Position numbers and translations under genes: made by a program
Source: Rhodococcus sp. KRD197
GTDB lineage: Bacteria; Actinomycetota; Actinomycetes; Mycobacteriales; Mycobacteriaceae
Direction: 5' to 3'
NCBI RefSeq assembly: GCF_017168235.1
Contig: NZ_JABFAO010000004.1
Span: forward strand, 587,641 to 651,640
DNA length: 64,000 bases
The notes under the pieces: generated by a model
Seen by the model: the letters and a program-made list of their open reading frames with translations, nothing else
Database searches by the model: none
Told to the model about the DNA's origin: nothing
Part shown: positions 45,649 through 57,311 of the stretch, piece by piece
Numbering within the stretch: position 1 is the first letter of the stretch
Layout: every line of letters begins with the position of its first letter

Positions 45649-47153
45649 CAGCGGGCGTCGGTCCAGGGACTCTTCACCACGGCAACCGCGCCGCGCGAGT
45701 TTTCCCCGTACGCGGCAGCACCCGGTAGGACGTCGCGGCTTTCTGCGCTGTCGAACACCCCGACGGCGGTGAGGGCGGCCGGTCTGTGTACGTGTAGATA
45801 GACGCGCCAGCAGAATCCGGACAGTGCGAGCACGCCGAGCATGATCAACATGGTGACGTTCTGCGCTAGCCCCACCGTTACGACGAGGTTGGCCAGGACG
45901 GCGCATCCAGCGGTGCACGCGAGCACTCCGGCAAGCACTACCGTCGCAGTGAGTTCTCCTATACGCCTGAGGAAGACCACTGCGGCGATGGCGACGACGG
46001 CATATCCGACGATGAGGGCCGCCCGAGCCAGAAGCCGCGCGTCGTCGAGCACGGCGGAGCTGCTGAACACCACGAAAGTCGAACTGACTACGACCAATCC
46101 GCCGAGGACTACGCAGAGTGCAACGTACGGGGTGCGGAAGGTCTGGTGGACGCGGGCGAATCGATCGGGAACGACGCGCTCGATCCCCATCGTGTAGAGC
46201 AGTCTCGACGCCGCGTTGGACGAAGCCATGGCCGAGGCGAGCCACGAGCAGCTCAGTCCGAGATTCAATGCGACGACCAGCCACACATCGATACCCGTCG
46301 AGGAGCCGTGTTGGTACGCACCGATCAGCACACCGCCTCGACCGGACCACGCTGCCCACGCCGCGAATGTGAAGAGCGCGCCGCAGATCATCGGGGTCAA
46401 CAGAACCGTCCTGGTCACAGTGACGAGTGGACGTTTCGCCTCGGGACCGAAGAACGTAGCACTCTCGAATCCTGCGAGGGCGAACATCGCACCGAGAGCG
46501 ACGAGGAGCAGGCCGTTCGGTGCCCCGGACGGTTCGACGGTAACCGGTTGACTCTCTGGCAACAGGAGTAGGGCGGTGATGAACACCAGCGAGCACAGCT
46601 CGACCACCAGAATTGCGGCAGCCGCGAATCTGACTCCGCGGACCAGACATCCGAGTATTCCGAGAGCGATCACGGCGTGAATCACCACGGCGCCAACGAC
46701 TCCACCGGTGGGTATTCCGGTCTCACGGAGCACCGTGCGCACCGCCTGGCCGCCGAAATAAAGCGTCAGCGCCCCACTGGCGCAGTACTTGCACAGCATC
46801 GCAATACCGACCGTCAGAGCCCCGCGCGATCCCGAACCCTTCACCGCGAAACTGTAGAGACCGCCGGAGGACGAGAACCGCCTCGTGAACTGCGAGACAC
46901 AGAACGCGATCAGCGACACGACGATCGTTGCGGCCGCTATCGTCAGCAGACCGCCGAGCATCGTCTCGTTGGTCAACATCGTGATCGGCAGGATCACCAT
47001 CGATGCGGCCGGAGCGGTCGTGGCTACCGATTGCGCGAACACTTCGATACCCGACAGCTGGCGGCGGCCGAGTGCGCGCAGTGGTGACAGTGCCGGCCGC
47101 TCCGGCTCTCGAGCGGCGAAGGAGGCCGTGATGGCCTGTTCGAGTGCAGACAT
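45648..47153 (-). CDS. APC-family amino acid/amine permease
   Basis: A 501-residue transporter with about 12 transmembrane helices. The start region GRRQLSGIEVFAQSVATTAP, the first-helix Gly-rich pair FSSSGGLYSFAVKGSGSRGA and ALAGFESATFFGPEAKRPLV are APC signatures. Probable cargo is the substrate or product of the divergent amine oxidase. I place the start at ATG 47153 (MSALEQAIT); ATG 47177 is an alternative and neither has a clear ribosome site. Confidence 0.82.
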   Translation of the reverse strand: MSALEQAITASFAAREPERPALSPLRALGRRQLSGIEVFAQSVATTAPAASMVILPITMLTNETMLGGLLTIAAATIVVSLIAFCVSQFTRRFSSSGGLYSFAVKGSGSRGALTVGIAMLCKYCASGALTLYFGGQAVRTVLRETGIPTGGVVGAVVIHAVIALGILGCLVRGVRFAAAAILVVELCSLVFITALLLLPESQPVTVEPSGAPNGLLLVALGAMFALAGFESATFFGPEAKRPLVTVTRTVLLTPMICGALFTFAAWAAWSGRGGVLIGAYQHGSSTGIDVWLVVALNLGLSCSWLASAMASSNAASRLLYTMGIERVVPDRFARVHQTFRTPYVALCVVLGGLVVVSSTFVVFSSSAVLDDARLLARAALIVGYAVVAIAAVVFLRRIGELTATVVLAGVLACTAGCAVLANLVVTVGLAQNVTMLIMLGVLALSGFCWRVYLHVHRPAALTAVGVFDSAESRDVLPGAAAYGENSRGAVAVVKSPWTDAR

Positions 47154-47155
47154 GA

Positions 47156-48991
<1,836 letters not shown>

Positions 48992-49020
48992 TCTCTGTTC
49001 GTTCTCGAAAGGAAAATCTG

Positions 49021-49671
49021 ATGTCCAAGAACACACGTTCGTTCGCTGCCGCCCTCGCAGCCGGAGCCATCCTGTTCACTGCGGCCTGCTCGTCGGATTC
49101 GGACGCGGCGCCCGCAGGCACCGAATCCGACCCGGGGGCCCGATCGGTCATCGAGCCGGGTGAAGCGAATCCGATGATCGCGCAAGGCGTCGAGATCTCC
49201 GGTGATGCAACGGTCTACAAGTCCAGTGGACTCGGACCGACCGCGCTGAACGAGGAGGCGGCGGAGGGAAGTCCCGAGTCGTACATCGACACCGAACAAT
49301 TCTCGGGTGGCACCCTGCCGTCCGGTGTCACTGTCACCGAGGCTCAGGGAATCGGCGTGCTGAAGAAAATTCGCGACAACCTCGAAGGCCAGGGTTATGC
49401 GCTCGAGGATGTCGTGTCGATGCGGGTGTTCCTCGACAATGCGCCCGGAACCGATCGTGCCGACTATGCGGGGTGGAACCGCGCCTATCGCCAGTTCTTC
49501 GCGAACACCAATCTCGATACCGACGAGACCGAGCTCGTGCCGATGGGGACTGCCGAGCCCGCAGCCCCGATCGAGCGTAATTCTGCACGACCGTCACGGT
49601 TCGCCCTCGAGGTCGCCTCGCTTCCCGTGCCGGGGTGGCTTGTGGAGGTCGAGGTGGATGCGGTGAAGTGA
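49021..49671 (+). CDS. RidA-family protein with lipoprotein signal
   Basis: A 216-residue protein. The signal peptide SFAAALAAGAILFTAACSS ends in a lipobox-like TAAC, so it should be anchored outside the membrane. The Rid domain (about 70-216) includes VLKKIRDNLEGQGYALEDVV, SMRVFLDNAPG and PSRFALEVASLPV, whose Arg corresponds to the imine-binding Arg of RidA deaminases. Ordinary RidA is a cytosolic protein of about 130 residues. It lies 29 nt behind the Tat-exported amine oxidase and would hydrolyse its imine product in place. An AAAGGA ribosome site precedes the ATG. Its 3' end overlaps the convergent kinase gene by 78 nt. Confidence 0.8.
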   Translation: MSKNTRSFAAALAAGAILFTAACSSDSDAAPAGTESDPGARSVIEPGEANPMIAQGVEISGDATVYKSSGLGPTALNEEAAEGSPESYIDTEQFSGGTLPSGVTVTEAQGIGVLKKIRDNLEGQGYALEDVVSMRVFLDNAPGTDRADYAGWNRAYRQFFANTNLDTDETELVPMGTAEPAAPIERNSARPSRFALEVASLPVPGWLVEVEVDAVK

Positions 49672-50334
49672 CGGTTCTGGCGGAGCCGTGATCGCCAGAT
49701 CTGCACGGTGAGCCGTGGACGCGACGAGCGCGGCATTATCCTCGTCGCTGCCGTGCGCCCACGCCCGGGCTTCGAGGTCCGTCTTGCCGAACAGGCTGTG
49801 CCGCTCGACCAACCGCTCTCGACGGACATCGTCGTCGATGTCGAGGTACCACACCTCGTCCATCGCTGCGCGGGCGTCCGGCCAGTGACCCGAGTCGAGT
49901 AGGAGGTAGTTGCCCTCGGTGACGACGAGTGGGACGTCAGCTGATACCGCGATACCGGCAGCGATCGGTTCTTCCAGCGCTCGGTCGAAGTACGGCGCGT
50001 ACACGATGCCCGTGGTCTGTTGCGCGAGCCTGCGCAACAGGTGTGCGTAACCGGCCGCATCGAAGGTCTCCGGTGCGCCTTTGCGTGAGCGCAGGCCCAA
50101 CTGGACAAGCGCGCGCTCGGCGAGGTGGAAGCCGTCCATCGGCACCAGAATCGCCGTCTCCGGTCCGAGTGCTGCGACGATGGCTTCGGCGAACGTCGAT
50201 TTTCCCGCTCCGGGCGCGCCCGCGATACCGAGGATGCTGCGGCCGGGGCGCCCGGCCATCTCCGTAGCCCGTGCAATGAACTCGTCCACTACTCGACCAT
50301 AGGCCCGGTGCCCAGGCGGGGGCGCGTCGACCAC
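49594..50334 (-). CDS. Nucleoside/nucleotide (or sugar) kinase family protein
   Basis: A 246-residue P-loop kinase of the uridine kinase/pantothenate kinase superfamily. Walker A: GIAGAPGAGKSTFAEAIVAA; then ILVPMDGFHLAERAL with the catalytic Asp; lid region ERLVERHSLFGKTDLEARAW. Related proteins phosphorylate nucleosides or fructose. It is the last gene of a racemase/NCS1 operon, so a nucleobase- or ureide-derived substrate is possible. The last 26 residues are encoded antisense to the RidA gene. Confidence 0.72.
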   Translation of the reverse strand: MVDAPPPGHRAYGRVVDEFIARATEMAGRPGRSILGIAGAPGAGKSTFAEAIVAALGPETAILVPMDGFHLAERALVQLGLRSRKGAPETFDAAGYAHLLRRLAQQTTGIVYAPYFDRALEEPIAAGIAVSADVPLVVTEGNYLLLDSGHWPDARAAMDEVWYLDIDDDVRRERLVERHSLFGKTDLEARAWAHGSDEDNAALVASTAHRADLAITAPPEPSLHRIHLDLHKPPRHGKRGDLEGEP

Positions 50335-51072
50335 CTATTGGGAGCCGTCTCCGAATCCTGCCAGCAGTCCCGTGTAGCGCTTGGGGAGCGGGGTGGCGTA
50401 TTCGTTTCTCTTGCCAGTGCGCAGCCCCATCGTCACGAGCGATTGCACGATCAGTGTCGCCGCGGCCACCCCGTCCACCACCGGCACTCCGATTTCCGAG
50501 GAGATGTGCTCGCACAGGTCCGCCATGCCTGCGCAGCCGAGGACGATCGCGTCGGATCGGTCCTGTTCGACGGCGTCGCGGCAGGCCTCGGTGATGATCT
50601 TGCGGGCGTCGGGATCTGTCTCCAGTTCGAGAACCGGTATCTCACATGCGTGCACGCCGCCGCACCGCTGCGACATCCCGTAGTGGGCTACCAGATCCCA
50701 AGCACGACCGGTGGTTCGTTCGAGTGTGGTGACGACGGAGAAGCCGCGTCCGAGGAAACTCGCGGCGTGCATGGCAGCCTCGGCGATTCCGACGACCGGT
50801 CCGCGCGCCGCCTCGCGTGCGGCGTCCATTCCGGGATCACCGAAGCACGCGATGACGTAGCCGTCGGCGTTGCGCTGCTCGCCGAGTGCTATTTGTTCGA
50901 GGATGCCTGGAACGCTGAGCGCCTCGTCGACGTGCGATTCGATGGAGGCCGGCCCCATCGTCGGAGTGACCGCCTCGACGCGTGTGCCCGGGCCTGCGAC
51001 GGCCCGGGCACACTGTTCGATCGTGGCGGTCATCGACGCCGTGGTGTTCGGGTTGATGACCGTGATGAGCAC
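50335..51072 (-). CDS. Asp/Glu/hydantoin racemase family protein (allantoin/hydantoin racemase-like)
   Basis: A 245-residue cofactor-free racemase. LITVINPNTTASMTATIEQC is the typical start; the catalytic Cys residues lie in YVIACFGDPGMDAAREA and AIVLGCAGMADLCEHIS. The family inter-converts hydantoin or allantoin enantiomers. It lies between an NCS1 permease gene (9 nt upstream) and a kinase gene (directly downstream). Hydantoinase, allantoinase or carbamoylase genes are absent from the window. Confidence 0.83.
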   Translation of the reverse strand: MLITVINPNTTASMTATIEQCARAVAGPGTRVEAVTPTMGPASIESHVDEALSVPGILEQIALGEQRNADGYVIACFGDPGMDAAREAARGPVVGIAEAAMHAASFLGRGFSVVTTLERTTGRAWDLVAHYGMSQRCGGVHACEIPVLELETDPDARKIITEACRDAVEQDRSDAIVLGCAGMADLCEHISSEIGVPVVDGVAAATLIVQSLVTMGLRTGKRNEYATPLPKRYTGLLAGFGDGSQ

Positions 51073-51081
51073 GTGCGCGTC

Positions 51082-52641
51082 CTATGCCTTCGCTGGGGTG
51101 TCGAGATGGTTCGTCACGGCGAGCCGGGTCCTGGTGGCCAGCACGTGGTAGAGCGCGAAGCCGACACCGCAGCCGATGAACCAGCTGTACTTCGAGACCG
51201 TCGACATACCGGCGATTTCCATGCCGTCGATAGCGCCGTTGAACAGCACCGGGAACATCGCGAGCAGAGCGCCGACGATGGTTGCGTAGACTGCGGCGGG
51301 GTTGTAACCCTTCGAGTACCAGTACTTTCCGGTCGGCGACATCGTGAACATATCGTCCACGTCGACCTTCTGTTTGCGCACCAGGTAGTAGTCGGCGATG
51401 AGCACACCGAACAGCGGCCCGATGAATGCGCCGAGTGTTTCGAGGGTGAGGTGAATGACCGCCGGATTGTTGTACAGGTTCCACGGCGTGATGAGGATCG
51501 AGCCGACGGCCGCGATCATTCCGCCTGCGCGCCAGCTGATCTTCTGTGGGCTGACGTTCGAGAAGTCGAAGGCCGGGGAGATGAAGTTGGCGACGATGTT
51601 GATGCCGATGGTGGCGATGGTGAAGGTCAACGCGCCGAGCACGATTGCGAAGGTGTTGTCGATTCGGGCGACGGTTTCCACCGGGTCGGTGATGAGCTCG
51701 CCGAACACGGGCAGCGTCAGGGACGCGGTGACGACGACCAGGATGGAGAAGACGAGGAAGTTGACGGGAAGTCCGAGAAAGTTGCCCTTCTTCACTGCCG
51801 CATAGGATTTGCCGTAGCGGGAGAAGTCGCCGAAGTTGAGCATCGGGCCGGAGAAGTAGGAAACGACAAGAGCGATCGCGCCGAGCATCACCGGTACCGC
51901 ACCGAATCCGGTGTACTGGACATCGCCGAGGGTCAGATCGATTGCACTCCAGCCGGCCTTGTAGATCAGGTATCCGCAGAGAATGAACATCACCACGTAG
52001 ACGGCGGGGCCGCAGAAGTCGATGAACTTGCGGATCGATTCCATTCCGCGCCAGAACACCGCGGCCTGCAGTACCCACAGAAAGAGAAAGCTCACCCAGC
52101 CGAGCGCGGACAATCCGGCGAATCCGTAGTCCGCTGTGATCGCATAGGGCGCGAGGGACGGAAAGAGTTTGATGAGAACGATATCGAGTGCGGCCGATGC
52201 CAGAAATGTCTGAATTCCATACCAGGCAACGGCGATGAGACCGCGAATGATCGCTGGAATGTTGGCGCCGAGGACGCCGAAGGATACGCGACACATCACG
52301 GGGTAGGGGACTCCCGTGGCCTGGCTCGGTTTCGCGACGAGATTGCAGAAGAAGTAGACGATGGAGATGCCCACGAGAAGGGCGACGAGGACCTGCCAGC
52401 TGGCCAGTCCAAGCGCGAACAGGCTTCCCGCAGTGACATATCCGCCGACGGAGTGCACGTCGGACATCCAGAATGCGAACAGATTGTACGAGGTCCACGA
52501 CTGCTTCTTCAGTGGAGCGAGGTCTTCGTTGGTCAGTCGCGGGTCGTAGCTGTCCTTGATCAAGCCGCCGCCGACCGGATGGCCTGCGGCCTCGATCAAG
52601 TCGCCGGTCTGCGTCTCCGGGGTATTCGCTGTTTCTGTCAT
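51082..52641 (-). CDS. NCS1-family nucleobase/hydantoin:cation symporter
   Basis: A 519-residue membrane transporter with about 12 helices, of the Mhp1/codB/uracil-allantoin group. NEDLAPLKKQSWTSYNLFAF, ending in WMSDVHSVGGY, is the NCS1 signature at the N-terminus; GVPYPVMCRVSFGVLGANIP and FCGPAVYVVMFILCGYLIY follow. The ATG at 52641 has an AGGAG ribosome site 5 nt upstream. First gene of a probable permease-racemase-kinase operon behind a GntR gene. Likely cargo: a hydantoin, allantoin or nucleobase. Confidence 0.88.
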   Translation of the reverse strand: MTETANTPETQTGDLIEAAGHPVGGGLIKDSYDPRLTNEDLAPLKKQSWTSYNLFAFWMSDVHSVGGYVTAGSLFALGLASWQVLVALLVGISIVYFFCNLVAKPSQATGVPYPVMCRVSFGVLGANIPAIIRGLIAVAWYGIQTFLASAALDIVLIKLFPSLAPYAITADYGFAGLSALGWVSFLFLWVLQAAVFWRGMESIRKFIDFCGPAVYVVMFILCGYLIYKAGWSAIDLTLGDVQYTGFGAVPVMLGAIALVVSYFSGPMLNFGDFSRYGKSYAAVKKGNFLGLPVNFLVFSILVVVTASLTLPVFGELITDPVETVARIDNTFAIVLGALTFTIATIGINIVANFISPAFDFSNVSPQKISWRAGGMIAAVGSILITPWNLYNNPAVIHLTLETLGAFIGPLFGVLIADYYLVRKQKVDVDDMFTMSPTGKYWYSKGYNPAAVYATIVGALLAMFPVLFNGAIDGMEIAGMSTVSKYSWFIGCGVGFALYHVLATRTRLAVTNHLDTPAKA

Positions 52642-52748
52642 CGATGCTCCTGATGCTCGCGAAGTGCGTATCGAACGGTCCCCGTCATGGCGCGAAGACC
52701 GGCGAAACAAAAGGTAGCGACGAAGTATTGCCCCTGCGTGACGGAATG

Positions 52749-52756
52749 GATATATC
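52749..52756. promoter_or_regulatory. GATATATC palindrome before the NCS1 gene
   Basis: An AT-rich 8-bp palindrome just beyond the end of the GntR gene, in the 123-nt gap before the NCS1 start. It could be a -10 element or part of a GntR site; support is weak. Confidence 0.2.
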
Positions 52757-52764
52757 TTTTGCCG

Positions 52765-53481
52765 TCAGTCGGGCGGTGATTCCGCGAGTAGTCCGGATTC
52801 CGACGATATGGACGAAATGACCGAGTTCAAGCGAGTCGAATGCTCCTGCGCGATGAGTAGCAGAGCGTCCGCGTCGCGCGCCAGAAACGCTTCCAGCATG
52901 GTGCGATGGTCGGAATGCAAACTCGCACGGTCGGAACCGGCCACCTGCACCATCGGCTGCACCGGCTCGGTGATGTTCCATGCCGCATCCAACATGTGCA
53001 GCAACCGCTTCATCCTCGACGGACGGGTCAGCGACATGTGGAATTCTCGGCTGCGACGGTGGTACTCACGCGGGTCGTCGGCCGTGATGGCCTCTTCGAG
53101 AAGGCGATCGGCTTCGATGGCTCGCGCCCGATCTTCGTCGGTGGCAAGTTCCACGGCCGTCGCGAGCGCTGCGGTTTCGAGTACCTCTCGGACGACGTAC
53201 ATCTCATGGAGCTCGGCCGAAGTCAGCTGTGCCACTGTGTATCCGAGATTGGGACGATGGTCCACCAGCCCTTCGCCTATCAGAGTTTTCAGCGCTTCGC
53301 GAACCGGAATGCGACTGACGCCGAAGATCTCCGCGACCTCGTCTATCGGGACGGGTGTGTTGGGTGGGGCGTCACCGGAGAGGATCACCCGTCGTAGTTC
53401 GTCGAGTATCTTCGGCTGCCGTCCGCCGGGTTCGGCAATGCTCAACTTTGCAAGGAGTACCGATCGCCGACGTGGGGGCAT
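52765..53481 (-). CDS. GntR-family regulator, FCD subfamily
   Basis: A 238-residue regulator. Winged HTH: IDEVAEIFGVSRIPVREALK, then TLIGEGLVDHRPNLGYTVAQ. The helical FCD ligand domain has HRRSREFHMSLTRPSRMKRL and SDHRTMLEAFLARDADALLL, including the metal-binding His positions. An AAAGGAC ribosome site precedes the ATG. It heads the NCS1-racemase-kinase operon and is divergent from mftE (90 nt apart), so it may affect both. Confidence 0.85.
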   Translation of the reverse strand: MPPRRRSVLLAKLSIAEPGGRQPKILDELRRVILSGDAPPNTPVPIDEVAEIFGVSRIPVREALKTLIGEGLVDHRPNLGYTVAQLTSAELHEMYVVREVLETAALATAVELATDEDRARAIEADRLLEEAITADDPREYHRRSREFHMSLTRPSRMKRLLHMLDAAWNITEPVQPMVQVAGSDRASLHSDHRTMLEAFLARDADALLLIAQEHSTRLNSVISSISSESGLLAESPPD

Positions 53482-53571
53482 GAGAGTCCTTTCGAGGAAC
53501 GCACTGCACGCTAGCCCGGCCGTGTTTCGTCCGTGTGAAGCTGTGGGAAGACGCACTCCGATAGCATCGTT

Positions 53572-54270
53572 GTGGTGTCCTCGACCGAATCCATGCCCTT
53601 GGGCGAACACACGTGCTCGCAGGTGCGGCGAGAGAGAACCGTCGCCGTCCCGCTCGGTGCGTTCGAGCAACATGGACCCCATCTGCCGCTCGACACCGAT
53701 ACTCGGATCGCCGAGGCGCTTGCACGCAGACTGCCCGGCACCGTTCTCGCGCCGTCGATCGCCTACGGGGCGAGCGGCGAGCACGAGGGCTTTCCGGGGA
53801 CCATTTCCATCGGTAGCGACGCGTTGCGGACGATTCTGGTCGAGTACGGCCGCTCGGCCTGCCGGTGGGCCGAGCGCGTGCTGTTCGTCAACGGTCATGG
53901 CGGAAACCTCGAGACACTGATTTCTGCGGTGACGCTACTGCGCTACGAGGGACGCGAGGTCGCCTGGTTGCCGTGTGCGGTCCCCGGCGCCGATGCGCAT
54001 GCGGGTAGAACCGAAACCTCGCTGCTGCTCTGCCTTTCACCGGAGGTCGTGGACTTCGCTCGCGCCGAGGTCGGGAACACCGATCCCATCGAGGAGTTGC
54101 TCCCTCGCCTGCGTGCGGGCGGCGTCGCGGCGGTTGCGCCGAACGGGGTACTGGGCGATCCTCGCGGTTCCACCGCAGCCGAGGGGGCGGCGATCCTGGC
54201 CCAAATGTGTGCGCGAAGCATCGCTGCGCTGGGGCGATGGCAGCCCAACTCGAACGGAATGTTGGCTTGA
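53572..54270 (+). CDS. mftE: Mycofactocin biosynthesis peptidyl-dipeptidase
   Basis: A 232-residue creatininase-family metallopeptidase that cuts the modified Val-Tyr off MftA. Metal ligands are visible in LGAFEQHGPHLPLDTDTRI (Glu, His, Asp), FVNGHGGNLETL and the TETS segment near residue 145. A GATAGCAT stretch ends 4 nt before the first GTG, so transcription may start at the codon itself (leaderless). GTG at 53575 is an alternative. It is cut off from mftA-D by 8.7 kb of unrelated genes. Confidence 0.9.
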   Translation: MVSSTESMPLGEHTCSQVRRERTVAVPLGAFEQHGPHLPLDTDTRIAEALARRLPGTVLAPSIAYGASGEHEGFPGTISIGSDALRTILVEYGRSACRWAERVLFVNGHGGNLETLISAVTLLRYEGREVAWLPCAVPGADAHAGRTETSLLLCLSPEVVDFARAEVGNTDPIEELLPRLRAGGVAAVAPNGVLGDPRGSTAAEGAAILAQMCARSIAALGRWQPNSNGMLA

Positions 54271-54373
54271 TCGACCGGTCTGCAAAAGGCCACCAAAACG
54301 GACGTAAGGTATGTTTCATAAATTCTCCGGCGCTGGCGAACACTTCGGCACGTTGTCCGTTTACCATCGTCTG

Positions 54374-55771
54374 ATGGGTCAAGGTCGGTTGCCCGACGGC
54401 TTCGGGGTGCGAGTGGACCCACGTGTACGTACTTACTCCGACGGACGTGTCCTCATCGGCGGTTCGCCGAAGCGCATGCTCACCCTCGCGCCCACCGCGG
54501 CGGCCATGATCGGCGACGGATTCCTCGAGGTCACCGACTCGCAGTCGGCGCTCGTCGCGCGCAAGCTTCTCGACTCCGGCGTCGCCAATCCGCGACCGAT
54601 GTCGATTCCGTCGCCGCGCGATGTCACCGTCGTGGTCCCCCTCAAGAACAACGCTTCGGGCCTGGTTCGGTTGCTGCCGGCCCTGCACGGTCTCGATGTC
54701 ATCGTCGTCGACGACGGTTCCGACGAGCCGGTGACTGCACCGACTATCGCGTGGCCGGTCGGTGGCGTCACCGTCGTCAGGCATGAGGTCTCCCGCGGTC
54801 CAGCGGCTGCGCGCAACACCGGACTACGCAGTGCAAGAACTGATTTCGTGGCGTTCCTCGATTCCGACGTGGTTCCGCGCAAAGGATGGCTCGAGGTGAT
54901 GCTCGGGCACTTTTCCGATCCCGCGGTCGCCCTGGTTGCCCCGCGCATCGTGGCGCTCGAGCCGGAGGGCAATGCGCTCGCCCGGTACGAGCACGCTCGA
55001 TCCTCGCTGGATCTGGGCCGCCGCGAGGCCGCGGTGCGGGCCGGCAGCTCGGTGTCCTATGTACCGAGCGCGGCCATGCTCATTCGCCGCCAGGTGGCAC
55101 TCGAGTGCAACGGCTTCGACGAGTCGTTGCACGTTGCCGAGGACGTCGACCTGTGCTGGAGACTTCAGGAAGCCGGCTGGCGGCTGCGCTACGAACCCGT
55201 CGCGCACGTCGCACACGATCATCGGGTGACGTTCGGGCGGTGGTTCGGGCGCAAACTGTTCTATGGCACCGGTGCGAGCCCCCTCGCTGATCGGCACCCG
55301 GGGATGGTGCCGCCGGTGTCGATGTCGCCCTGGACACTGGTGGCCTGCCTGCTCGCCGCAAGCTTCACCAAACTAGGCCTGTTGGGCGCTCTCGCGACCC
55401 TTGCCGTGACGATCGGCCGGCTGCGATCGATGTTCGCCGGGCTCGACCAGCCCACCCGCATCGCGGCAATCCTGGCCACCGAGGGCTTCGTCGGCGGCCT
55501 GTGGCAGTTGGCCTCGGCTCTGTGTCGTCACTATTGGCCCATCACGTTGATCGCGGTGGTGTTGTCGAGTCGAATTCGCAAGATCGCTCTGGGTTTTGCT
55601 GTGGCCGAGGCGATGTCGGATTGGTACAACCACCGCGAGCTGGGTGGTCTCGATCCGGTTCGATACGCCTTCTTCAAGCGTATGGACGACATCGCGTACG
55701 GTACCGGCCTGTGGGTGGGGGCCTTCGAGGGGCGCAGCCTTCGAGCGCTGACACCCCGAATGGATACATGA
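54374..55771 (+). CDS. mftF: Mycofactocin glycosyltransferase
   Basis: A 465-residue family 2 glycosyltransferase that adds beta-glucose units to mycofactocin. A start segment [20 protein letters not shown] is typical of MftF; the GT-A core holds [38 protein letters not shown] (DxD-like) and [14 protein letters not shown]. Hydrophobic helices lie toward the C-terminus ([20 protein letters not shown]). TACCAT (54362-54367) ends 6 nt before the ATG, a leaderless-type promoter position. A longer frame to 54311 is not supported by homology. Confidence 0.92.
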   Translation: MGQGRLPDGFGVRVDPRVRTYSDGRVLIGGSPKRMLTLAPTAAAMIGDGFLEVTDSQSALVARKLLDSGVANPRPMSIPSPRDVTVVVPLKNNASGLVRLLPALHGLDVIVVDDGSDEPVTAPTIAWPVGGVTVVRHEVSRGPAAARNTGLRSARTDFVAFLDSDVVPRKGWLEVMLGHFSDPAVALVAPRIVALEPEGNALARYEHARSSLDLGRREAAVRAGSSVSYVPSAAMLIRRQVALECNGFDESLHVAEDVDLCWRLQEAGWRLRYEPVAHVAHDHRVTFGRWFGRKLFYGTGASPLADRHPGMVPPVSMSPWTLVACLLAASFTKLGLLGALATLAVTIGRLRSMFAGLDQPTRIAAILATEGFVGGLWQLASALCRHYWPITLIAVVLSSRIRKIALGFAVAEAMSDWYNHRELGGLDPVRYAFFKRMDDIAYGTGLWVGAFEGRSLRALTPRMDT

Positions 55772-57231
55772 GGGCTTCACGCGACCCGGATGTGCGCGAC
55801 CCGGATGTGATCGTCGTGGGGGGTGGGTCCTGTGGATCGGTGGTGGCGGCACGGCTCAGTGAAGATCCGGACTGCACGGTCACCGTCGTCGAAGCGGGTC
55901 CAAGTTTTCGGTCGGCGGCGGAGTTTCCACCCGAGGTGATGGACGCGCGCGTGCTGCCTATCGGCCCGGGCAGTGGGTGGGTGGATTCCTACGCCGCGGA
56001 ACTGACGTCCGCTACGGTGCGCACGGTCTCTCGGGGGCGCATCATGGGCGGCTCCGGCGCGATCAACGGGGCCTACTTCATCCGCGCACGCCCCGCCGAT
56101 TTCGACGCCTGGCCGTCGTCCTGGTCGTTCGGCGATGTCCTTCCGTACTTTCGCGCACTCGAGTGCGATGTCGATTTCCGTGGCTACGTCCACGGCGCAG
56201 CCGGTCCCGTGCCGGTCTCGCGCGCAGCGAGAGCATCGTGGTCGAGGTTGACAGAGAGCTTCGTCGGTGCGGCGCTCGCGGCCGGCTTCGAGTACGACGC
56301 GGACAAGAACGACCCCGGCCCGAGCGGGGGCGTAGGTCCGGTTCCGCGCAACACGATCGATGGCCGAAGAGTGAATGCCGCACTGGCATACTTGATTCCG
56401 GTGATGGGACGCCCCAATCTCGAGGTGCTCGGGCGAGCGACTGCCCTGAAGGTGGACATCGAGGGTGCTCGCGCGAGCGGCGTGACCATCACTCGGGATG
56501 GTGTTCTCTCGCGGTTGCGCGCGAACAGGGTCGTTCTGTGCGCCGGTGCTGTGCGGACGCCACAGCTGATGATGCTCTCCGGCCTCGGTCCGGCGAAAGA
56601 GCTTCGACGCCATGGCATCTCCGTTGTTCTGGATCACTCTCATGTCGGCCGCGGATTCAGTGACCATCCGGAAGTCGGTGTCTACTATCGACCTTCGGTC
56701 TTCGATACGTCCGGTGTCTGCTCCTCGCCCATCGAGGCTGTGCTGCACGTCGACGATCTCGAAATCCGTCCTTACGCAGCATCGTTCGACAGGTTCATCG
56801 CGGGTCTTCCCGCGGGCGATCCTATGGTGGGAGTCGGACTCATGCGACCGGACAGTCGCGGTGACATCACGCTCGCATCCGGGGATCCTTTCGACTCTCC
56901 GCGGGTTCGCTACCGCTATCTCGAGTCGGTCTCGGACAGGGCAGCACTCGAGCGGGGGGTCGATCTCGTTCGAGAACTTCTGAATGGCTCGGCCGCCTCC
57001 GTCGATGTACGGCCGGAGGAGGCGCTGGGGACCTCGCTGCATCTTTCCGGCAGTTGCGCCATGGGTGAGGGCGACAGCGTTCTCGACGAACGGTGTCGTG
57101 TGCGCGGCATCGACGGGCTCCACATTGTCGACACCTCGGCCTTTCCGCTGGTCCCCTCGCGGGGTCCGCACGCGACGGCGATCATGCTCGCCGAGCGGGC
57201 ATCGGGGTTCGTCCGGGAGAACCCGGTCTAG
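55768..57231 (+). CDS. mftG: Mycofactocin dehydrogenase (GMC oxidoreductase)
   Basis: A 487-residue GMC flavoprotein that reoxidises reduced mycofactocin and passes electrons toward respiration. FAD motif [61 protein letters not shown]-terminal catalytic region [20 protein letters not shown] and [20 protein letters not shown]. Its ATG overlaps the mftF stop (ATGA). Confidence 0.92.
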   Translation: MRASRDPDVRDPDVIVVGGGSCGSVVAARLSEDPDCTVTVVEAGPSFRSAAEFPPEVMDARVLPIGPGSGWVDSYAAELTSATVRTVSRGRIMGGSGAINGAYFIRARPADFDAWPSSWSFGDVLPYFRALECDVDFRGYVHGAAGPVPVSRAARASWSRLTESFVGAALAAGFEYDADKNDPGPSGGVGPVPRNTIDGRRVNAALAYLIPVMGRPNLEVLGRATALKVDIEGARASGVTITRDGVLSRLRANRVVLCAGAVRTPQLMMLSGLGPAKELRRHGISVVLDHSHVGRGFSDHPEVGVYYRPSVFDTSGVCSSPIEAVLHVDDLEIRPYAASFDRFIAGLPAGDPMVGVGLMRPDSRGDITLASGDPFDSPRVRYRYLESVSDRAALERGVDLVRELLNGSAASVDVRPEEALGTSLHLSGSCAMGEGDSVLDERCRVRGIDGLHIVDTSAFPLVPSRGPHATAIMLAERASGFVRENPV

Positions 57232-57311
57232 ATGGTGACGTGGGGTGGGCATTGCGGCCCCTGTGAGCTGCGTTACAGTAGGGGGAACGCTCCAGAAGGG
57301 GTAATTGGGTG

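Noticed and set aside
50125-52653. 842-codon plus-strand frame opposite kinase, racemase and NCS1 genes
   Set aside because: Antisense to three recognised proteins; translation is rich in Asp/Glu/His/Arg without any fold signature.
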